NCBI GenBank assembly: GCA_023381645.1
Contig: JAMCRJ010000085.1
Location: 1 to 18,728 of the forward strand
Origin: Gammaproteobacteria bacterium
GTDB lineage: Bacteria; Pseudomonadota; Gammaproteobacteria; Acidithiobacillales; Acidithiobacillaceae
Reading direction: 5' to 3'
Length of the DNA: 18,728 nucleotides
Below the pieces are notes generated by a model that ran no database searches, had not been told where the DNA came from, and was given only the letters and a program-made list of their open reading frames with translations. Both the position numbers and the translations under genes were made by a program. Shown piece by piece: positions 1 through 5,426 of the stretch; positions within the stretch are counted from its first letter, which is position 1, and each line of letters opens with the position of its first letter.

Positions 1-1022
1 ATGCCAGCTTGCCGACTGATCTGACCAAGGTCGTTCAGGGGGCGCTGGCGTAGTGCTTCGAGTACTCGCAGGAAATTTGCGGCCCCACGTCCGACGGCCC
101 GTACACGATGGCTATCCTGCTGGAACAGATCCACCAGGCGGCGGGCGGTGTTCACCGCGCCCGTGGCCGTTAATTCCACACCTTCGAGAAAGAAGTCAAC
201 CCAGGCTTCCCAATCGCCGTGGCGACGCACACCATCCAGCAGCTCATAGTACATATCGCGGTGCTGCTTGAAGTAGAGGCTAAGGTAGAGCATGGGCTGA
301 ATCAACAGGCCACCTTCATGCAACAGCATGGCGATCAATAACCGGCCCAGGCGGCCGTTGCCATCCAGAAAGGGGTGGATGGTCTCGAACTGGACATGAG
401 CGAGCGCCGCTTTCAGCAATACAGGAAGGGTGGTTCCATCGTCATGGATGAAGCGCTCCAACGCCGCCATGCAGGACTCAACCTCCTGCGGCGGCGGAGG
501 CACGAAGCGGGCATTGCCAAGCCGAGTGCCGCCGATCCAGTTCTGGGTACGGCGGAATTCGCCTGGAGCCTTTTCCGCGCCGCGTCCCCGCGCCATCAGG
601 TGAACATGTATCTCACGCAGCAGCCGGTTGCAAAGAGGAAAGCCTTCACGCAGCCGGTCCATGCCAAACTCCAGGGCGGCGACGTAGTTGGAAACTTCCA
701 CGACGTCGTCGAATGGTACGCCGGGGGTTTCATCCAACTCGAATAGCAGCAAGTCAGACAGTGAGGACTGGATTCCTTCGATCTGCGAGGAAAGCACCGC
801 TTCGCGCCGAACATATGCATAGAGGAAAAGCTGTGGATCTGGCAGCAGCAGGGCGATGCTGTCAAGACGCCCCAAGGCAAGAGTGGCCCGCTCCAGCGCC
901 GCCTGTCGGGTACCATTCAGTTCCAGCGGCGGCACAGGAGGCAGCGCGTCAGGTATGAAGGAACGGACAGTCTCTCCCCCGGCTGTGCTGGTTTCGTAAT
1001 GGCCTGTCGCTTCTCGAAACAT
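1..1022 (-). CDS. Fic-domain protein (AMPylase family), 3' end cut by window edge
   Basis: The minus strand is open from ATG at 1022 to the window edge, giving 340 complete codons with no stop. The Fic core motif HPFLDGNGRLGR lies at residues 216-227, with the catalytic His216 and the Asp/Asn/Gly/Arg phosphate-binding residues present. An N-terminal inhibitory motif of the S-xxx-E-G type (SSQIEG, residues 78-83) precedes the core, so this looks like a class II, self-inhibited Fic protein. Residues from about 310 begin what looks like a C-terminal winged-helix segment, cut by the edge. Known family role: transfer of AMP from ATP (sometimes another nucleotide) onto a target protein hydroxyl; the target here is unknown. 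AAAGGA lies about 5 nt before the ATG and supports this start. No antitoxin gene lies next to it, which fits an inhibitory helix carried in cis. Confidence 0.9.
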   Translation of the reverse strand, partial: MFREATGHYETSTAGGETVRSFIPDALPPVPPLELNGTRQAALERATLALGRLDSIALLLPDPQLFLYAYVRREAVLSSQIEGIQSSLSDLLLFELDETPGVPFDDVVEVSNYVAALEFGMDRLREGFPLCNRLLREIHVHLMARGRGAEKAPGEFRRTQNWIGGTRLGNARFVPPPPQEVESCMAALERFIHDDGTTLPVLLKAALAHVQFETIHPFLDGNGRLGRLLIAMLLHEGGLLIQPMLYLSLYFKQHRDMYYELLDGVRRHGDWEAWVDFFLEGVELTATGAVNTARRLVDLFQQDSHRVRAVGRGAANFLRVLEALRQRPLNDLGQISRQAG

Positions 1023-1095
1023 GGTAATCCTTTAATTAGATGCTTTGCTATTAAACAAAAACGGTAGTTTTTTAATAGAATGGCATTCTGCAGTA

Positions 1096-1342
1096 ATATT
1101 TGGGCTCCAGCAAGCACCGAAGGCCGCGATTCTGGAAGCCGTCGGGCAGTACGCCCCGGAGCACATCACCCTCCTGTCGAAGCTCAAGATGGGCGACATT
1201 GCCAGCGAAGCGGTTGGCGGACGACGCCGGCTGGATGCTTGTCGTGTTCCAGACCGAGTACCACACGAAGTCGGAAGGCATACCGGAAGCGGCGGGCGAC
1301 GATGACGACGCGACAGAATATCCCGCCGACGAGGTGGAGTGA
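1096..1342 (+). pseudogene. 3' remnant of a ParB-like gene, frameshifted
   Basis: The plus strand first reads LQQAPKAAILEAVGQY and continues to about position 1213 (GDIASEA). The expected continuation (RLADDAGWM, then an acidic tail ending YPADEVE and TGA at 1340-1342) lies in another frame. Together they resemble the C-terminus of ParB-like proteins of plasmids and islands: a helix with KKGxxAxEAERLLA-type sequence, then an acidic tail. The shift is explained by loss of about five bases after GAAGCG near 1213. The 5' two thirds of the gene, including the ParB nuclease/CTP domain, are absent. It is a fossil; family assignment is by remembered similarity and is moderate. Confidence 0.5.
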
Positions 1343-1364
1343 TGCACCCTGAATCAGGTGGGTA

Positions 1365-1495
1365 CACTTCTTGAATCGCCTTCATGGTCATCTTCAGTGT
1401 GGGCATCCTGGACCTCCTGTAAAAAGAGCCAAAGATGCTGTTTAAGCCAATGAATGGCCAGAATGTTTTCTTTCGCCAAGGGGAAACTCGGGTAC
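1365..1495 (-). mobile_element. Possible stump of an IS21-family element (start of istA)
   Basis: On the minus strand an ATG at 1404-1406 is preceded by a strong ribosome binding site (AGGAGG) and starts MPTLKMTMKAIQEV. This resembles the N-terminus of IS21-type IstA transposases, which continue with LRLK and a helix-turn-helix. After 14 codons the similarity ends and the frame runs into unrelated sequence next to the ParB remnant. The stretch up to 1495, between this start and the broken HNH fragment, would be the IS left end and leader. No inverted repeat pair or target duplication was found by eye. The assignment rests on a short match and is tentative. Confidence 0.35.
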
Positions 1496-1639
1496 CCAAG
1501 GTTTGGCATGGCTGGCGCGGAGCACGTCGGGCAAGGCCAGGCCGGTGACAGCGCAGGCGCCACCCCAGTAGGTCAACATGGCTTCGCGGAATTTCTGCTG
1601 GCCGATGCGCTGGCGTACCATGCGTTCGACTTTGGTCAG
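1496..1639 (-). pseudogene. Fragment of an HNH restriction endonuclease
   Basis: One minus-strand frame reads LTKVERMVRQRIGQQKFRE and continues through YWGGACAVTG to LRASHAKPW. This is the start of the HNH domain of HNH endonucleases (usual pattern RIGQxxFRxxLLxxW-xxCAVTG-xxxLLRASHIKPW). The fragment stops dead after the tryptophan at 1496-1498, so the metal-binding HNH residues that should follow are missing. Upstream it is fused out of frame to the last codons of higA, whose stop overlaps it. The gene is truncated at both ends and cannot encode a working nuclease. It may be the remains of a gene broken by the putative IS next to it. Confidence 0.65.
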
Positions 1640-1953
1640 GCGGCCTGCTCGGGCTTGTGAATGGCCGCCAGTTCTTCGGCCAACCGACGTTCTGCAACGG
1701 TCAAATCGTAAGCCTGCTGCATGCGTAGCCATATCCCCGGCCCGTTACCCAGATATTTGCCGATACGCAAGGCCATCTCCGGGGTGATGCCCTTGCGCTC
1801 AGACAGGATGCCGTGAACGGTCTGGCGCGAGACCCGCAGGCCACGGGCAAACTCTGCTACAGAGATATCCAGTGCGGGCAGTACCTCTTCCCGCAATATC
1901 TCGCCAGGATGCGTCGGTATCCGATCCACTTGCTCAACGGTCATTTCGTCCAT
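1636..1953 (-). CDS. higA: HigA-type antitoxin (XRE helix-turn-helix)
   Basis: This 105-residue protein has the HigA signature HPGEILREEVLPALDIS at about residues 15-31, then an XRE-type helix-turn-helix (EFARGLRVSRQTVHGIL) and the typical HigA tail (YLGNGPGIWLRMQQAYDL). Known role: neutralises the HigB mRNA interferase and represses its own operon by binding an operator with the helix-turn-helix. The gene follows higB by 15 nt, toxin first, as is usual for hig loci. A strong ribosome binding site (GGAAGGGGG) in that gap fits higher translation of the antitoxin than of the toxin. The 3' end abuts an HNH gene fragment, but the protein has normal length and looks intact. Confidence 0.92.
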   Translation of the reverse strand: MDEMTVEQVDRIPTHPGEILREEVLPALDISVAEFARGLRVSRQTVHGILSERKGITPEMALRIGKYLGNGPGIWLRMQQAYDLTVAERRLAEELAAIHKPEQAA

Positions 1954-1968
1954 TGGACACCCCCTTCC

Positions 1969-2244
1969 TTAATGGTAATTCTCCAGATCAATGCGCCAGG
2001 CATCTCCTTCACGCCACTCGAAGGTGATGCAATAGGGTCCATTCACATGAACCGTGTACCGCTTCGGTTTCCCCTCCAAAGCATGGAAGTCGAAACCCGG
2101 CACGTTCAACTCCTCCGGGGATGTCGCAGCGTTTATGGCATCGAGCCTGCGCTTGCAGCGGGTTACCAAATCCGCACCGACTTTCGCCGATTGACCTGTT
2201 TCGAAAACCTGCTTGAGGCCCTTATGCACAAAACTTCGTATCAA
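1969..2244 (-). CDS. higB: HigB-type toxin (RelE superfamily mRNA interferase)
   Basis: This 91-residue protein begins IRSFVHKGLKQVFETG and ends with ITFEWREGDAWRIDLENYH, the pattern of HigB/RelE-like ribosome-dependent ribonucleases. Known role: cleaves mRNA on the ribosome when HigA is degraded. The start is a TTG (2242-2244), chosen because it places M-I-R-S-F exactly where family members begin and has GAGGG six bases upstream; no in-frame ATG fits. A TTG start would keep toxin translation low compared with higA. It is the first gene of a two-gene operon behind the promoter at 2283-2309. Full length and intact to the eye. Confidence 0.9.
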   Translation of the reverse strand: MIRSFVHKGLKQVFETGQSAKVGADLVTRCKRRLDAINAATSPEELNVPGFDFHALEGKPKRYTVHVNGPYCITFEWREGDAWRIDLENYH

Positions 2245-2282
2245 GTGGAACCCTCGGAGAGGTTGTTACCGTCCTGTTAAAA

Positions 2283-2309
2283 ATTACACCGCAGTGCCAT
2301 AGGTGTCAA
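2283..2309 (-). promoter_or_regulatory. higBA promoter
   Basis: On the minus strand a consensus -35 box TTGACA (2304-2309) is followed after 15 nt by TGTAAT (2283-2288), five of six matches to the -10 consensus. The toxin start lies about 38 nt beyond. The -35 box lies inside the inverted repeat at 2304-2322. Confidence 0.6.
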
Positions 2310-2322
2310 CCATCTGTTGACA
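2304..2322. promoter_or_regulatory. Probable HigA operator (perfect inverted repeat)
   Basis: TGTCAAC, a 5-nt spacer and GTTGACA form a perfect 7-bp inverted repeat covering the higBA -35 box. Position and symmetry fit autorepression by a HigA dimer. Binding is inferred. Confidence 0.6.
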
Positions 2323-2369
2323 GTCGCTGGCGCACGCCTTGCCCACAAACTTCAAGGCTGAAGGAGTTG

Positions 2370-2401
2370 GGCCAACGCCATGTGCGTTGGCCTTTTCGTT
2401 T
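2370..2401 (+). terminator. Intrinsic terminator reading on the plus strand, no matching gene
   Basis: GGCCAACGC, a 5-nt loop CATGT and GCGTTGGCC form a perfect 9-bp stem followed by TTTTCGTTT. The T-run is only on the plus strand, yet all recognised genes nearby are on the minus strand. It could end a small plus-strand RNA or block readthrough into the minus-strand operons from the other side. Confidence 0.6.
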
Positions 2402-2409
2402 CCGGGTAG

Positions 2410-2700
2410 CTACAACAGACGCTGCGCATGTTTTTGCGCCAGCTTGCGCCGCTTGTTCTCATACTCCAGCCAGAATGCCATGATCAGCCGTCGTCTGCCG
2501 TCGTGGTACTTTTTCATCACGATCAGGTAGTCCAAGGCTTGCAGCCACACATAGGTGTGGATGTCGCCGTCGCCTTCCGCGTAGTCCCAATGCAGCACGG
2601 CGGGGTCGTCAAGGTGATCGAGCATGGCGCGCGCCCAGGGCAGACGCTCGGCGCGGCGAAAATCCGGCAGGCGGTTTCCGGAGCGCGGCGGGTGTTTCAC
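2410..2700 (-). CDS. Small protein of unknown function, third gene of the phd-vapC operon
   Basis: This 96-residue basic protein starts at GTG 2698-2700, whose last two bases are shared with the TGA stop of vapC (GTGA overlap); an upstream in-frame ATG at 2740-2742 would lie deep within vapC. The protein reads LPWARAMLDHLDDPAVLHW, then HTYVWLQALDYLIVMKKY, LIMAFWLEY and a basic tail KRRKLAQKHAQRLL. This pattern of short beta strands (W/Y-W-L, D-Y-L-I-V, L-I-x-A-F) recalls small phage-associated proteins with a RelE/barnase-like (BECR) fold, but I do not recognise it with certainty and no catalytic residues can be assigned. Overlap with vapC implies coupled translation. It might be a second toxin, a modulator of VapC or a passenger. 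Confidence 0.7.
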   Translation of the reverse strand: MKHPPRSGNRLPDFRRAERLPWARAMLDHLDDPAVLHWDYAEGDGDIHTYVWLQALDYLIVMKKYHDGRRRLIMAFWLEYENKRRKLAQKHAQRLL

Positions 2701-3110
2701 AGCGATACCACTTGCAGACCGAAGGCCTCGGCGGCGCGACATTGGCGGGCGTCGGCCGAGATGAATACTTCGGCGGTGCAGGCGAGGGCGGCGCCCAGGT
2801 GGATGGCGTCCATGCCGCGCAGCGTGTGGTTTTCCAACGCCTTGACGGCATGCTGGATGACCTGGGGCGTCGTATCGCAGATCAGCGCATCGGCGATGTC
2901 GAGCATAAGGGCGCGCTTGATGATCTGGTATTGCGCGTCCGTCAGGCGTCCTTCCCGTTGCAGGCGACGGAAGGCGGAGATCAGTTCAGGCACCGCGATG
3001 ACCGACAGCGCCAGTTCGCTGGCCCGTCCGCACCACGCCAGGACGTCCGCGGTGCCGGTCTCGTCGATGTAGCGCTTGGCAAAGGCCGATGAGTCGAAAT
3101 AGACGCGCAT
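2697..3110 (-). CDS. vapC: VapC-type PIN-domain toxin (ribonuclease)
   Basis: This 137-residue protein starts at ATG 3108-3110, sharing its A with the TGA stop of the antitoxin gene (TGATG). The PIN-domain acidic residues are in the expected places: Asp6 in YFDSSAFAKRY, Glu42 in VPELISAF, Asp101 in GMDAIHLGAA and Asp120 in ISADARQ. Known role: magnesium-dependent endoribonuclease, often specific for tRNA or rRNA, held inactive by its antitoxin. A longer reading frame extends upstream through the antitoxin gene but lacks family similarity and a ribosome site, so the ATG beginning MRVYFDSSA is preferred. It is coupled to the genes on both sides. Confidence 0.92.
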   Translation of the reverse strand: MRVYFDSSAFAKRYIDETGTADVLAWCGRASELALSVIAVPELISAFRRLQREGRLTDAQYQIIKRALMLDIADALICDTTPQVIQHAVKALENHTLRGMDAIHLGAALACTAEVFISADARQCRAAEAFGLQVVSL

Positions 3111-3331
3111 CAGTCTCCGCGCTCGTCGAGGATGAGCCGGCTGATCTCCTTGCCGCCGATGGCCAGCGGGCGTGCCGGACGCTGCTTCCACGAGGGCAGT
3201 TGCGCCGGGATGGGGTGGATTTCGGCGATTGGCTTGCCATTGCGCAATACGCGCACCGTCTGGCCGCTCTCGACCAGATCGAACCAGGTCTTGGCGTGGT
3301 TGCGTAAATCGGTGAAGGTGGTTTCCGGCAT
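3110..3331 (-). CDS. Phd/YefM-type antitoxin
   Basis: This 73-residue protein reads METTFTDLRNHAKTW-like at its start, then SGQTVRVLRNGKPIAEIHP, the DNA-binding and dimerising fold of Phd/YefM antitoxins. The C-terminal part (about residues 45-73, ending SRLILDERGD) would wrap the VapC active site. Known role: binds and inhibits the toxin and represses its own promoter. ATG at 3329-3331 has GGGAG seven bases upstream. The gene is first in a three-gene operon (antitoxin, vapC, unknown small gene) and the inverted repeat at 3352-3371 lies just upstream, where an autorepressor would bind. Pairing of a Phd-type antitoxin with a PIN toxin is common. Confidence 0.88.
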   Translation of the reverse strand: MPETTFTDLRNHAKTWFDLVESGQTVRVLRNGKPIAEIHPIPAQLPSWKQRPARPLAIGGKEISRLILDERGD

Positions 3332-3351
3332 GAATGTGCTCCCGTCAGATG

Positions 3352-3371
3352 ATGTACATCAAAGTGTACAT
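3352..3371. promoter_or_regulatory. Probable antitoxin operator
   Basis: ATGTACA, a 6-nt spacer and TGTACAT form a perfect 7-bp inverted repeat 21 bases upstream of the antitoxin start. The proximal half is itself a 12-bp palindrome (TGATGTACATCA, 3350-3361). Two GTAC cores 13 bp apart suit side-by-side dimers of a Phd-like repressor. Binding is inferred. Confidence 0.55.
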
Positions 3372-3865
3372 TACAGATGTGTCCGGCAACAACATATGCA
3401 CATCGCCGACTTCCCAGGGCCCCGACGTTGCGATTGGTTGTCGCTTAAGCACAACAGATGCGCTCGAGAACTGAGCCGGCAGTACCGAGATCCCGTGAAG
3501 CCCGCAGAGCAACTTCATGAACGAACAGAGCGGGCCGTTGATTTCACCAAGCAATTTAGCCTTCCGGAACCTTTGGCATAAATTCTGCTGTCTAAAGCTC
3601 GGGCTTGTCAGTGAGATTTCTCATGCTTTCTGTCATAACCCGAATGGCGGTCTGATCGTAAACGTTCAGCCATCCCCTCACCATCATGTTGCAGGGGCTT
3701 TTCTTCGTCTGGTACTGTCACAGACGGATTACTGATCGGATTCGTGGCGGGTGGATAGGGGCAGCACCAGCACGAAAAAACCCGCCAAGTGGGGACTGTA
3801 TGGGGACCAGATTGATATTGTGCGCCGTGGTCCGTCTGGATGCTCTTGTAACTACCTGTTTTATT
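3372..3865. other. Gene-free stretch between the toxin-antitoxin operon and tRNA-Lys
   Basis: I see no convincing gene here; the short open frames on both strands have no recognisable sequence or ribosome sites. Visible structure: a weak hairpin CCCCT/AGGGG (3674-3697) followed by CTTTTCTT on the plus strand; an 8-bp inverted repeat TGGCGGGT (3745-3752) and ACCCGCCA (3780-3787); and two direct copies of TGGGGAC (3790 and 3801). The stretch lies where an island integrated in the tRNA 3' end would have its attachment region, but no integrase gene remains. Confidence 0.5.
3790..3807. repeat. Two TGGGGAC direct repeats, also matching the tRNA-Lys 3' end
   Basis: TGGGGAC occurs at 3790-3796 and 3801-3807, 11 bp apart, and again at 3869-3875 as the complement of the tRNA-Lys acceptor end. 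Eight bases (GTGGGGAC) are shared between 3789-3796 and 3868-3875. Spacing of about one helical turn resembles integrase arm-type sites, but the match is short and may be chance. Confidence 0.3.
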
Positions 3866-3941
3866 TGGTGGGGACGGCGGGATTCGAACCCGCGACCCAC
3901 GGCTTAAAAGGCCGCTGCTCTACCGACTGAGCTACATCCCC
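3866..3941 (-). tRNA. tRNA-Lys, anticodon TTT
   Basis: The minus strand folds as a 76-nt cloverleaf including the encoded CCA: acceptor stem GGGGATG paired with CGTCCCC (one G-T), D arm GCTC/GAGC, anticodon stem GCGGC/GCCGT with loop CTTTTAA, and T arm with GGTTCGAATCC. The anticodon TTT (3906-3908) reads AAA and AAG lysine codons. The 3' end faces the accessory island at lower coordinates, the usual side for tRNA-targeted integration. The promoter at 3975-4003 drives it. Confidence 0.97.
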
Positions 3942-3974
3942 AAAGACCCTGCAAGATACCCGACAGGGCTGCGT

Positions 3975-4003
3975 ATTATCGGGTGCAGGCAGTGGCCGGT
4001 CAA
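3975..4003 (-). promoter_or_regulatory. tRNA-Lys promoter
   Basis: On the minus strand TTGACC (3998-4003), a 17-nt spacer and GATAAT (3975-3980) make a near-consensus sigma70-type promoter. Transcription would start about 25-28 nt before the tRNA 5' end. It lies between the last polysaccharide gene remnant and the tRNA. Confidence 0.75.
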
Positions 4004-4070
4004 GACACAACCGCAACAGACACCACCGCAACGGCGCCAGCGAACCTTACGCAATCCATCAAGCCGAACA

Positions 4071-4439
4071 TCAGCCCTGTTTACCACCCCGAAACACCGC
4101 CCACTCTCGCTCCACGAAGGTCGTGAACTCCGTGCGGAAGCGCTCCGGAGCGAAGCGCAGGGCGTTTTCGCGGCAGGCTTCCGGGGTGATGGCCGCACCC
4201 GCTCCCTCGAAGCGCTCCACGGCGGCGATGATGGCGGCAACGGATTGTTCGTAAAAGAATACGCCGGTGGGCGCAGGGGATGACGCTGCGCACTCCGCCT
4301 CCGGCAGGGGAACGATGGTCTCCAGCGCCCCGCCCTTGCCAAAGGCGATGACGGGCGTGCCGCAGGACTGGGCCTCCAGGGGGGTGATACCGAAGTCCTC
4401 CTCCGCCGCGAAGACGAAGGCGCGCGCACTCCTACCCAT
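4071..4439 (-). pseudogene. C-terminal third of a GT4 glycosyltransferase (3' part of a split gene)
   Basis: The frame from ATG 4437-4439 reads ARAFVFAAEEDFGITPLEAQ, then SCGTPVIAFGKGGALETI, the nucleotide-sugar binding end of GT4 (WbaZ-like) enzymes including the E-x7-E motif, followed by a normal C-terminus. The whole acceptor domain and about two thirds of the protein are missing. The matching 22-codon 5' end of such a gene ([11 protein letters not shown]) survives at 5358-5426, on the other side of a complete GT2 gene, so this is one gene interrupted or replaced in the middle. The ATG overlaps the last codons and TAG stop of the GT2 gene (ATGGGTAG), so a 122-residue protein could still be made, but it would lack half the active site. 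Confidence 0.8.
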
Positions 4440-5358
4440 GCTTATCCCAAAAACCTTGGTGCATGCTCAGTTTTCGCTTGATGGGCAAGGCCAGCGAGGA
4501 CGAATGCTGGCCAAGCTTATATCCCAGATATTTGGCCAAGGTGCGAATAAAAGCAGACGGCAGTAACCAAGGCGCATGCCGTAGGAGATAGGCAATCTCG
4601 GAACGCACGAAGCGGCCGCCCTCGCCTTCCGGCTTTCCAAAATCCCGAAGAATCCACGCCTGGTCCTGATGCATCACGCCAATATCAAAATAGCGCTTAA
4701 ACTCCTGCGCCACGCTATAGCCATGCGAGTGCCTCACCTGGGCCTCGGCCACATATGCGATGGTCCACCCTGCCTGTAGCATACGAGCGGCCACCACCAT
4801 GTCTTCACCCAGAATCAGGCTTTGGGGAAAGCCTCCAACCGCCATGAGCGCTTCTGTGCGATAAGCCGCAAAGGAATTGGAAGTAAAAGCCGCCTTGATA
4901 CCCATACGTGCCTTGTCTGCAATGGTTCGCTTAGTCGACCGAGGTGGATAATTGAAAAGCCGCGCATGGGCCTCTATAGCGCCGGAGCCCAGCCTAGGCA
5001 ACTGGCGCCCATAAGTAGCGCCTACTCGGGGATCAGCAAATGGCGCCACCAACTGCGCCAAGGCATTGGGATCTGCCAGCACCGCATCCTGGGTGAGATA
5101 AACCAGCACATTAAATGCCGCCAGCCGTTCGGCAGCCATCTGCCGCGTACCTCCGTGGTCGAATGTCCCCTTGGCCAAGAGCAGGACATCAAAACCATCT
5201 TTCAATGCGGCCGCATCCGTTCCATCTTTCGAGCCAGAGTCTACAACCAACACATACCCTGGCGGTGGAATCTGCTGGCGTAAGGCATCGAGGCAGCGCA
5301 ACCAGACTTCGCCACCGTTCCACGTTGGAATGATCACTGCAACTTTATTTGCCGACAT
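4432..5358 (-). CDS. GT2 glycosyltransferase, rhamnosyltransferase-like
   Basis: This 308-residue protein begins VAVIIPTWNGGEVWLRCLDAL, the GT-A fold start, with VVDSGSKDGT at about residues 38-47, FDHGGTRQ at 66-73 (typical of the rhamnosyltransferase RfbN/WbbL group), LTQDAVL around 88-94 carrying the metal-binding acid, and ILGEDMVVA at 182-190 with the likely catalytic base. Known role: transfer of a deoxysugar, commonly rhamnose, from a dTDP donor to a lipid-linked glycan at the inner membrane face. The donor here is inferred. Length is normal. ATG at 5356-5358 shares its A with the stop of the 22-codon GT4 remnant (TAATG). It sits within a disrupted GT4 gene, so it was probably gained after the rest of the cluster. 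Confidence 0.88.
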   Translation of the reverse strand: MSANKVAVIIPTWNGGEVWLRCLDALRQQIPPPGYVLVVDSGSKDGTDAAALKDGFDVLLLAKGTFDHGGTRQMAAERLAAFNVLVYLTQDAVLADPNALAQLVAPFADPRVGATYGRQLPRLGSGAIEAHARLFNYPPRSTKRTIADKARMGIKAAFTSNSFAAYRTEALMAVGGFPQSLILGEDMVVAARMLQAGWTIAYVAEAQVRHSHGYSVAQEFKRYFDIGVMHQDQAWILRDFGKPEGEGGRFVRSEIAYLLRHAPWLLPSAFIRTLAKYLGYKLGQHSSSLALPIKRKLSMHQGFWDKHG

Positions 5359-5426
5359 TATCGCTCCAGCACCCGCTCCGCGCCGGCATAAACCACCAGC
5401 CAGTCATGCACTATGGCGATGCGCAT
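5358..5426 (-). pseudogene. 5' stump (22 codons) of the split GT4 glycosyltransferase gene
   Basis: From ATG 5424-5426 the minus strand encodes [11 protein letters not shown] followed by VYAGAERVLE and one further codon, then TAA. This is the conserved N-terminus of WbaZ-like GT4 enzymes (HDWL, GGAERV/AGAERV). Its ATG overlaps the TGA of the preceding GT4 gene (TGATG) and its TAA overlaps the ATG of the following GT2 gene (TAATG). The original first junction therefore looks preserved, and the stump now acts as a coupling mini-ORF between two working genes. The missing centre would have been roughly 240 codons, judged from the family's usual size. Confidence 0.75.

Noticed and set aside
1032..1697. 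A 221-codon minus-strand open frame across the HNH, IS and ParB fragments
   Set aside because: It covers pieces of three unrelated genes mostly in wrong frames; only the short internal MPTLKMTMKAIQEV segment looks meaningful.
3345..3735. Short open frames in the stretch beside tRNA-Lys
   Set aside because: Neither strand gives a recognisable protein or a ribosome site, so the stretch is described as gene-free.
3942..3970. CCCTG/CAGGG hairpin followed by TCTTT before the tRNA as a terminator of the polysaccharide operon
   Set aside because: The stem is five pairs with a 13-nt loop and lies in the tRNA leader after its promoter, so termination there would block the tRNA.
4822..5283. A 153-codon plus-strand open frame
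   Set aside because: It is antisense to the GT2 gene and shows no known motif.
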